Shown here piece after piece: positions 1 through 4,553 of a stretch of DNA of 5,106 bases (its first letter is position 1; each line of letters starts with the position of its first letter). The stretch lies in assembly GCA_021824845.1 (NCBI GenBank), contig JAKAJY010000169.1:1-5106 (forward strand), written 5' to 3'. Below the pieces are notes generated by a model that did no database searches, was not told the DNA's origin, and was given only the letters and a program-made list of their open reading frames with translations. A program made the translations under genes and the position numbers. This DNA is from an archaeon (GTDB lineage Archaea; Thermoproteota; Nitrososphaeria; Nitrososphaerales; Nitrosopumilaceae).

Positions 1-60
1 GAGGGTGTAATGAACAAACCCTGCAATTCTGGCTGCGACAAATTCATTCCAGAATTATAA
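1..60 (+). CDS. Possible 3' end of an upstream gene, or a 16-residue peptide
   Basis: The first frame is open from the window edge to a TAA at 58-60. It reads EGVMNKPCNSGCDKFIPEL, with a Cys-x3-Cys pair. It could be the C-terminal tail of a gene starting outside the window. Alternatively, the ATG at 10 could start a 16-residue peptide, since a GGTG element lies just before it. Nineteen open codons are too few to prove coding, and I recognise no family. The tail reading is slightly preferred because it ends just before the likely promoter of the next gene. Confidence 0.27.
   Translation, partial: EGVMNKPCNSGCDKFIPEL
55..60 (+). promoter_or_regulatory. TATA box of the ABM-domain gene
   Basis: TTATAA is centred about 42 nt before the ATG at 100. 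That would place transcription start near 84 and give a leader of about 15 nt, enough to carry the AAGGA element at 92-96. The surrounding AGAATTATA is shared with the region upstream of ilvD at a matching distance. This is pattern-based only; no start site has been mapped. Confidence 0.4.
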
Positions 61-91
61 TCTGTAAAAAACAAATACTGGATCCTGCTAC

Positions 92-96
92 AAGGA
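92..96 (+). promoter_or_regulatory. Shine-Dalgarno-like element of the ABM-domain gene
   Basis: AAGGA lies three bases before the ATG at 100. The match to the 16S rRNA tail is good but the spacing is shorter than usual, so its use is uncertain. It still supports 100 as the start over the next in-frame ATG at 121. Confidence 0.4.
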
Positions 97-99
97 ATA

Positions 100-384
100 A
101 TGTATGTTGCAATAATAGACATGCCTCTAAAGGAGGAAAAAGAGGAGGAATTCAAAACTTGGATTAATCAAACCAATCATATCCTATCAAAACAGCCGGG
201 ATTCATCAATCGCAGACTGGCAAAATCCGAAGACGGAAGATATATCATAATTGCCGAGTTTGCCGACAAGGAATCTCACCACAAAATTCACCAAACCCAG
301 GAACACCATCAAATCTCTATGCAGTTGATGAGTTTTCTAAAACAGGGGCCCTCACGCAAATTTTATGACGTTATCTCACAGTGA
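100..384 (+). CDS. Antibiotic biosynthesis monooxygenase (ABM) domain protein
   Basis: A 94-residue protein with the dimeric alpha/beta-barrel ABM fold. It shows the usual order: a first strand (YVAIIDMPL, 2-10), a charged helix (KEEKEEEFKTWINQT), the QPGFINRRL turn and strand at 32-40, then a strand ending in IIIAEFADKESHHKIHQTQEHHQ (49-71), which matches the 'W.s.ea...H..s..H' part of the family. The length is typical for single-domain members. The family includes quinol monooxygenases, haem-degrading enzymes and many small proteins of unknown substrate, so no specific reaction can be assigned. It has no signal peptide and should be cytosolic. It stands alone, converging on ilvD with 13 bp between stops. 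The start is the first ATG of the frame and has AAGGA just upstream. Confidence 0.85.
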   Translation: MYVAIIDMPLKEEKEEEFKTWINQTNHILSKQPGFINRRLAKSEDGRYIIIAEFADKESHHKIHQTQEHHQISMQLMSFLKQGPSRKFYDVISQ

Positions 385-397
385 ATGATTTCTAAAA

Positions 398-2071
398 TTA
401 CCAAATAGGACTAGTTACAGCACCTTGTGCTGCAGAACCCACAAGTGAGGCATATTTTGCCAATGCGCCAGACTCATAATTTGGCTTTCTTGGCTTCCAA
501 GCTTTTCTTCTGCTCTCCAACTCATCTGATGAGATGTGCAAGTCAATCTTGTTAGTCTCTGTATCTATGGTTATCTCGTCACCATCATTTACCAGTGCAA
601 TGTTTCCACCAACATAGGCCTCTGGCGCCACATGTCCGATCATAAATCCTCTAGTTGCCCCTGAAAATCTTCCATCAGTTACCATTGCTACTTTTTCACC
701 CAAGCCCTGGCCTACCAAGGCAGCAGTGACTGCAAGCATCTCTCGCATTCCAGGCCCGCCCTTTGGACCCTCATATCGTATTACCACCACATCGCCTTCT
801 TTGATCTTGCCCTGTGATACTGCATCAAATGCGTATTCTTCCCTATCAAAGCACTTGGCCTTTCCTGTAACTTTGGTGATTTTTACGCCTGACATTTTGA
901 CTACGGCACCGTCTGGGGCCAAAGAGCCCCTGAGTATGACAGCAGTTCCCATCTTGTGTAGTGGATTGGCCATTGGCTTTACAATATCATCGTTGGATGG
1001 GGGCAATACTATGCCGTCTAGGTTTTGTTTCATGGTTTTGCCCGTTATGGTAAGACAGTTTTCGTGCAATAGTTTTCTGTCTAGTAATTTTTTTAGCATC
1101 AATGGAACGCCGCCTACCTTATCAAGATCATTCATGACATACATTCCACCTGGCTTTAGATCAGCAATATGTGGAACCTTTCTTCGGACTCGTTCAAAAT
1201 CATCATAATCTAGTTTTACTTTGGCCTCATGCGATATTGCCAGCAAGTGCAGTATGGCATTAGTAGAACCGCCAATTGCGTTTAGCATGACAATTGCATT
1301 CTCAAATGCCTCAAAGGTTAAAACATCACGTGGTTTGATTCCAAGCTCTAATGCTCTGCCGCATGCCACTCCTGTATCGTACACCATTTTGTCTCGTCGC
1401 TCATCTTCAGCTGGTGGCGATGCACTTCCCGGCAGGGCAATTCCCAAAGCTTCTGAAATTGATGCCATGGTATTTGCTGTAAACATACCACCACAGGATC
1501 CTGCAGTAGGGCATGCATAATTTTCAATATTTTTTAGCGCCTCTAGTGTTAGTTGACCTGCATCATATGCTCCAACTGCCTCGTACACGTCTTGTACAGT
1601 GAGTTGTTTGCCATTGTACATTCCAGGCATTATCGTGCCGCCGTACACAAACACAGACGGCAAGTTTAGTCTGGCCATTGCCATCATTGTACCAGGCAAG
1701 CTCTTATCACACCCTGCGATTCCTACCAGCCCATCATACTGATGAGCTCGTACCATTAACTCAATAGAATCTGCAATTACTTCTCTGGAAATCAATGAAG
1801 ACTTCATGCCTTCATGGCCCATGGCAATGCCATCTGATACTGCTATTGTAGAAAACTCCCTTGGGGTGTATCCTGCATCATGCACTCCCTCCTTTGCCTT
1901 TTGTGCAAGTCGTGGGAGGTGAATATTGCATGGTGTTGCCTCGTTTCCAGTATGACATACACCGATAAACTGTTTATTCAGATCAGAGTCGGTTAGGCCC
2001 ATTGCCTTGTACATTGCTCTGTGTGGCGCACGGGCTGTTCCTTCTACCACATTGCGGCTAGAGATCTCCAT
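398..2071 (-). CDS. ilvD: Dihydroxy-acid dehydratase
   Basis: Dehydrates 2,3-dihydroxyisovalerate and 2,3-dihydroxy-3-methylvalerate to the 2-keto acids, the shared step of valine, leucine, isoleucine and pantothenate synthesis in the cytosol. The 557 residues match the full family length. The iron-sulphur ligands appear to be C48 (TPCNIH), C121 (GCDKSLPG) and C193 (GSCGGMFTANTM). Three cysteines are the pattern of [2Fe-2S] dehydratases. Likely Mg2+ ligands are D80 (SDGI), D122, the carbamylated K123 and E444 (GMREM). S470 in VTDGRFSGATRGF is the expected catalytic base. The frame is intact. AGGTGA seven bases upstream fixes the ATG start. It follows the His/Cys-domain membrane gene on the same strand after 49 bp, so read-through is possible, but a palindrome with a TATA-like core in that gap suggests a promoter of its own. 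No other ilv or leu gene is in view. Confidence 0.97.
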   Translation of the reverse strand: MEISSRNVVEGTARAPHRAMYKAMGLTDSDLNKQFIGVCHTGNEATPCNIHLPRLAQKAKEGVHDAGYTPREFSTIAVSDGIAMGHEGMKSSLISREVIADSIELMVRAHQYDGLVGIAGCDKSLPGTMMAMARLNLPSVFVYGGTIMPGMYNGKQLTVQDVYEAVGAYDAGQLTLEALKNIENYACPTAGSCGGMFTANTMASISEALGIALPGSASPPAEDERRDKMVYDTGVACGRALELGIKPRDVLTFEAFENAIVMLNAIGGSTNAILHLLAISHEAKVKLDYDDFERVRRKVPHIADLKPGGMYVMNDLDKVGGVPLMLKKLLDRKLLHENCLTITGKTMKQNLDGIVLPPSNDDIVKPMANPLHKMGTAVILRGSLAPDGAVVKMSGVKITKVTGKAKCFDREEYAFDAVSQGKIKEGDVVVIRYEGPKGGPGMREMLAVTAALVGQGLGEKVAMVTDGRFSGATRGFMIGHVAPEAYVGGNIALVNDGDEITIDTETNKIDLHISSDELESRRKAWKPRKPNYESGALAKYASLVGSAAQGAVTSPIW

Positions 2072-2078
2072 GGTATAA

Positions 2079-2084
2079 TCACCT
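2079..2084 (-). promoter_or_regulatory. Ribosome binding site of ilvD
   Basis: Read on the minus strand, AGGTGA lies seven bases before the ATG at 2071. It matches the archaeal GGTGA-type Shine-Dalgarno consensus with good spacing. It is the clearest ribosome site in the window and implies a transcript with a leader. Confidence 0.7.
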
Positions 2085-2100
2085 AAATTGGCAACATATT

Positions 2101-2117
2101 AGAATTTGTATAATTCT
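2101..2117 (-). promoter_or_regulatory. Palindrome overlapping a TATA-like box upstream of ilvD
   Basis: On the plus strand AGAATT and AATTCT form perfect 6-bp arms around TGTAT. On the minus strand the same DNA contains TTATAC, centred about 40 nt before the ilvD start, where a promoter for a transcript with a roughly 15-nt leader would lie. It could be a promoter with an overlapping operator. A weak hairpin after the stop of the gene at 2121 is the alternative. All bases but three are A or T, so chance is a real possibility. Confidence 0.4.
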
Positions 2118-2120
2118 CAA

Positions 2121-2738
2121 CTATTTCTTTTCAATGAATAGACCATCTAATTCCATGAGGTAATTGTCCACTTGGGTTTGGTTTTCATTTCCGTATAGGA
2201 CCAATATTCTATCATCCTCTTTTAGGACATAGTTTGTAATTGATGGTACCTTTTCGTGGTTTACATAGAATTTCAGAGAATAGTCCTCATTGGTGCAGAA
2301 TGTATGCTCTGGCTTTTTGTCTGGGAATGTAAAGCAATTATCATCTAGGCCTACCTTGATTGACTGGAATAGAAATCCAATATTGACATTTGATGCGTGC
2401 CTGTGGATGGTGTCTCCATTTTGGCTCTCAAAGTGGATGTATGGGCTTTTTACTTGGTAATCTGGCAATGAGAAATCGAACTTGTCGCCAAAGATCCTAA
2501 CCAAAATACCTGCATGCTCGTGCTCATCTCCTAGCTTGCCAGCACCTGGTGGGCCTGACATCTGAGTTCCAGTTACTGCTATTTTTTCATAATAATGGTA
2601 CGATGCATACCCTACTATGGCAATTACTATTGCGAAAACACCGATTGCAATCAGGGTGTTTTTCTGCTTTGAGGCCTTTTGCTTGTCTGCATAGTTTTCC
2701 CGCTCTTTTTCCCGTCGGGACTCCCTGTTATTGCCCAT
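2121..2738 (-). CDS. Single-pass membrane protein with His/Cys-containing outer domain, function unknown
   Basis: From the ATG at 2738 this is 205 residues. A strongly charged N-terminus (RESRREKERENYADKQK) precedes one membrane helix at about 28-46 (TLIAIGVFAIVIAIVGY). Positive charges before the helix suggest that the C-terminal domain of about 155 residues lies outside the cell. That domain has HEHAG (H73, H75), YIHFES (H102), THxH-type IHRHAS (H112, H114), H145 and H161, plus C135 and C148 as a likely disulfide pair. The histidine pairs resemble metal ligands, but binding is inferred and I cannot name the family. The frame also opens at a GTG at 2762, adding eight residues. I prefer 2738 because an ATTAATTA box lies 28 nt upstream and the GTG would sit inside the promoter. 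It is upstream of ilvD, 49 bp apart, and divergent from the HIT gene. Confidence 0.8.
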   Translation of the reverse strand: MGNNRESRREKERENYADKQKASKQKNTLIAIGVFAIVIAIVGYASYHYYEKIAVTGTQMSGPPGAGKLGDEHEHAGILVRIFGDKFDFSLPDYQVKSPYIHFESQNGDTIHRHASNVNIGFLFQSIKVGLDDNCFTFPDKKPEHTFCTNEDYSLKFYVNHEKVPSITNYVLKEDDRILVLYGNENQTQVDNYLMELDGLFIEKK

Positions 2739-2762
2739 TGATTTTGGTGCAAAATCAAGCAC

Positions 2763-2770
2763 TAATTAAT
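2763..2770 (-). promoter_or_regulatory. TATA box of the His/Cys-domain membrane protein
   Basis: ATTAATTA on the minus strand is centred about 28 nt before the ATG at 2738 and no ribosome site follows, as expected for a leaderless archaeal transcript. Placement is by spacing and composition only. Confidence 0.45.
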
Positions 2771-2795
2771 CAATCGCCATTTGATCTTACGATAC

Positions 2796-2807
2796 TATAA
2801 TAAAATA
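2796..2807 (+). promoter_or_regulatory. TATA box of the HIT-family gene
   Basis: TATAATAAAATA is centred about 26-27 nt before the TTG at 2828, so transcription would begin at or next to the start codon. No Shine-Dalgarno element is present. It shares an 89-bp divergent region with the promoter of the membrane-protein gene. Confidence 0.55.
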
Positions 2808-2827
2808 CAAAATTCCGCAGAAAATGA

Positions 2828-3232
2828 TTGGACTGCATATTTTGTGACATCATATCCAGTAATCGCGAAGGGCACTTTATCTACGAAGATGAAAACCATG
2901 TGGCGTTTTTGGACAAGTATCCGATTGACAAGGGTCACACATTGGTAGTACCAAAACAGCATTATGAAAAAATCACCGATATGCCAGAGGAGAAAGTCGG
3001 AGTTTTGTTCTCCAAGATTCCAAAAATAGCTCAGGCCATAATGAAAACAACTGGCGCAGTTGCGTTTTCCCTAGCGCAAAATAATGGCCGGGCTGCAAAG
3101 CAGATCATACCACATGTCCACGTACACATCATCCCAAGATATGCAGAAATGGGCGCAGTCTGGACTAAAAGAACAATTCCAAGCTCCGATGAGCTAAATT
3201 CACAGGCAAGCCAGATTAAATCAAATTTCTAG
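2828..3232 (+). CDS. HIT-family (histidine triad) nucleotide hydrolase or transferase
   Basis: A 134-residue cytosolic protein with the full HIT domain. The triad HVHVHII is at 96-102, with H98 the expected nucleophile that forms the nucleotidyl intermediate. CIFC at 3-6 together with H45 (VPKQHYEKI) and H96 fits the zinc site of the Hint-type and bacterial-type HIT branch. PIDKGHTLVVPK (32-43) and QNNGRAAKQ (84-92) are other family signatures; the last has K where a glycine is more usual. Family members cleave AMP-linked substrates; the natural substrate here is unknown. The start must be TTG at 2828, because a stop lies just upstream in frame and the next in-frame ATG, at residue 52, would lose the zinc cysteines. 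A TATA box 26-27 nt upstream supports a leaderless TTG start. Its stop overlaps the stop of the convergent coiled-coil gene. Confidence 0.92.
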   Translation: MDCIFCDIISSNREGHFIYEDENHVAFLDKYPIDKGHTLVVPKQHYEKITDMPEEKVGVLFSKIPKIAQAIMKTTGAVAFSLAQNNGRAAKQIIPHVHVHIIPRYAEMGAVWTKRTIPSSDELNSQASQIKSNF

Positions 3233-3906
3233 GAATTCATCCTATTGGCGATTTGCTTTAGTAATTGAAAGATTTTATCAGTGTCTGGGATTCCAGCACG
3301 TCGCAGCTCTGCCTTTAAGAGTAAAAGTGGGTCGGAAATATCAGGCCTTGTTGTCTTTAACTCGACTTTGACGTTGTTGATTTGCTGGCGTTTTTTTGCT
3401 ATCTCGTCTTTGGTTCGCTGAACTATCAGTTCTTGGTATAGGAGCTTATCCTTCATTTTTTCACATTCCTCCTCTAGTACAGATAATAGATTTTGGACGT
3501 TTTCGATTGTGACATGCTTTGGGCTTATCTTTTCCAATTCGTATCGCGTCTTGATTTTGTTTTGTAATAGGTCTAATTCACCTAGGAACTTTTTCTCATC
3601 TTGTTTGATTTGTTTTATTTTTTCCACTTTATCCTTTATCATGCCATTTACAAATCTGAAATACTGGTCTGTGTTCCCAAACTGGTCCTTTAGCTGGGCA
3701 GACTTTTCCTTGACTATGTCCTCATTTGTTTGGTTTTGGTTGAATCTATTGGAAAATGCAATAATTCGCTCCTTTGGAGACATTGGGTCAGATTGGGCTT
3801 GTTGTTTTAGCTCTGTTGTGATATGAGACCATTCTTCGTCTGTTGAGATGTTTCGGTTGTACCGATCATCACCATTTCTGGCAGTACGATGAATGTGTTT
3901 TACCAT
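3229..3906 (-). CDS. Coiled-coil protein, function unknown
   Basis: A 225-residue soluble, highly charged protein with no signal peptide or membrane segment. Residues 1-45 are polar and probably disordered. Long Lys/Glu/Leu-rich helices follow, with coiled-coil character at about 88-128 and 133-185, broken by ISPKHVTIEN. A TTRPDISDPLLLL linker leads to a short C-terminal helical segment (KAELRRAGIPDTDKIFQLLKQIANRM). I see no catalytic or metal-binding motif and do not recognise a named family. A structural or scaffolding role is the most that can be suggested. It is divergent from the response regulator across 117 bp, so shared control is possible but unproven. The ATG at 3906 opens the frame; a TAAAATCA box about 26 nt upstream and the lack of a ribosome site suggest a leaderless transcript. 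Confidence 0.82.
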   Translation of the reverse strand: MVKHIHRTARNGDDRYNRNISTDEEWSHITTELKQQAQSDPMSPKERIIAFSNRFNQNQTNEDIVKEKSAQLKDQFGNTDQYFRFVNGMIKDKVEKIKQIKQDEKKFLGELDLLQNKIKTRYELEKISPKHVTIENVQNLLSVLEEECEKMKDKLLYQELIVQRTKDEIAKKRQQINNVKVELKTTRPDISDPLLLLKAELRRAGIPDTDKIFQLLKQIANRMNS

Positions 3907-3928
3907 CGTATAATGATGTGTGAGGCTA

Positions 3929-3936
3929 TGATTTTA
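3929..3936 (-). promoter_or_regulatory. TATA-like box of the coiled-coil gene
   Basis: TAAAATCA on the minus strand, preceded by CCGG, is centred about 26 nt before the ATG at 3906. The spacing fits a leaderless archaeal promoter; the box itself is a weak match. Confidence 0.4.
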
Positions 3937-3965
3937 CCGGGGTGTTGTTTATTAGAACACACATT

Positions 3966-3989
3966 TTTTGTTCGTTTAAAGTAACAAAA
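3966..3989. promoter_or_regulatory. 24-bp imperfect palindrome, candidate operator
   Basis: TTTTGTT (3966-3972) and AACAAAA (3983-3989) are perfect 7-bp inverted arms. The centre is itself the palindrome TTTAAA (3975-3980), so 10 of 12 base pairs match across the dyad. It lies just upstream of the TATA-like box of the response regulator (3996-4001) and about 30 bp from the box of the divergent coiled-coil gene, as expected for a dimeric regulator binding site. The regulator is unknown. The AT-rich arms leave some chance of coincidence. Confidence 0.5.
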
Positions 3990-3995
3990 CTAGTC

Positions 3996-4001
3996 TTAAA
4001 A
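3996..4001 (+). promoter_or_regulatory. TATA box of the response regulator
   Basis: TTAAAA within CTTAAAAG is centred about 25-26 nt before the ATG at 4024. No ribosome site follows, so the transcript is probably leaderless. Confidence 0.5.
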
Positions 4002-4023
4002 GATGAATTTCTGATTTTGTAGT

Positions 4024-4491
4024 ATGATGGATATTTTGATTGCCGAGGACAACGAGTTTACTGCAAAACAGTACAAAACAGCACTAGAAAAGCACAACCA
4101 CAAAGTGACTCTGACAAAGGATGGGGTGGAATGTGTTGATCATTACACCAACGAGGCAAAATACGAGGAACTTTTCCGCAAAACCAGGACCTCGCCGTTT
4201 GATATTGTATTGTTAGACCATGACATGCCAAGAATGACTGGGGCTGCAGCCGCCAAAGAAATCCTAGAGATGCGACCAAACCAGCGACTGATATTTTTGT
4301 CTGCATATGGCAATAATATAATGAACAAGCTGCAAGATGTCAAAGAGGATACAATCCAAATAGTGCAAAAGCCGTTTTCGCTGAACTTTTTGATAAAAAA
4401 AATTGAAGGCTCACGTCTCAAAAACAGAATCATCAATGCACAGGATGGAAATGTCATGACTGCATCACAAGATGGCGCAGCAATTCGATAA
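4024..4491 (+). CDS. Single-domain response regulator (receiver, CheY-like)
   Basis: A 155-residue cytosolic protein that is almost entirely one receiver domain. Acidic-pocket residues E8 and D9 are in ILIAEDNE. D65 in FDIVLLDHDMPRMTG is the phospho-acceptor. S93 (IFLSAYG) is the conserved Thr/Ser switch and K116 in VQKPFS the conserved lysine, so it should accept phosphate. The region between helix 2 and the D65 strand (GVECVDHYTNEAKYEELFRKTRTSPF) is about ten residues longer than in CheY, a feature I associate with thaumarchaeal receivers. The tail of about 28 residues after the receiver is short and polar, with no DNA-binding domain, so output is probably by protein contact. No histidine kinase is in the window. 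ATG codons at 4024 and 4027 are both in frame; the first fits the TATA spacing. The surface-protein gene follows on the same strand after 43 bp. Confidence 0.93.
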   Translation: MMDILIAEDNEFTAKQYKTALEKHNHKVTLTKDGVECVDHYTNEAKYEELFRKTRTSPFDIVLLDHDMPRMTGAAAAKEILEMRPNQRLIFLSAYGNNIMNKLQDVKEDTIQIVQKPFSLNFLIKKIEGSRLKNRIINAQDGNVMTASQDGAAIR

Positions 4492-4497
4492 TATGCC

Positions 4498-4553
4498 CGA
4501 CAACCTTTTATGATATAATAAAACCCGACAGTTATTGTCGCCAAAATTTGTCG
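4498..4553. repeat. Cluster of four CGACA/TGTCG motifs around the surface-protein promoter
   Basis: CGACA occurs at 4498-4502 and 4526-4530, and its complement TGTCG at 4536-4540 and 4549-4553. Three of the four extend to CGACAA/TTGTCG, and the two forward copies share CCCGACA 28 bp apart. The middle pair forms CGACAgttatTGTCG, a 15-bp inverted repeat overlapping the proposed TTG start. The outer pair brackets the TATA region. Four copies in 56 bp of otherwise AT-rich DNA suggests a regulator binding array, unproven. Confidence 0.45.
4506..4523 (+). promoter_or_regulatory. TATA region of the surface-protein gene
   Basis: TTTTATGATATAATAAAA contains two possible boxes. TTTTATGA (centre near 4509) is 25-26 nt before the TTG at 4535 and fits a leaderless start there. 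TATAATAAAA (centre near 4518) would give a leader of about 11 nt before the ATG at 4556. Confidence 0.5.

Noticed and set aside
41..64. Small inverted repeats AATTC/GAATT and CAGA/TCTG near the left edge
   Set aside because: Arms of only 4-5 bp in AT-rich DNA; they overlap one another and neither forms a convincing hairpin or terminator.
129..151. AGGAGG-like purine runs inside the ABM gene that resemble ribosome sites
   Set aside because: They are explained by consecutive Lys and Glu codons in a charged helix, and no start codon with a sensible frame follows.
726..1520. Plus-strand open frames of 160 and 99 codons inside ilvD
   Set aside because: They lie antisense to an intact, strongly conserved enzyme, show no recognisable domain, and have no promoter or ribosome site.
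2549..2800. Plus-strand open frame antisense to the membrane protein
   Set aside because: Its Cys/His/Phe/Leu-rich composition is typical of an antisense frame, and it runs across the divergent promoter region.
3509..3826. Plus-strand frame rich in Phe, Ser and Cys
   Set aside because: It is the complement of the lysine- and glutamate-rich coiled-coil gene; the apparent hydrophobicity is a shadow effect.
3942..3960. GTGTT/AACAC inverted repeat next to the 24-bp palindrome
   Set aside because: Five-base arms with a nine-base spacer and no symmetry in the centre; too weak to call separately from the stronger palindrome at 3966-3989.
4058..4544. Minus-strand frames opposite the response regulator
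   Set aside because: The plus-strand receiver has every expected catalytic residue, and the minus-strand frames show no family features.
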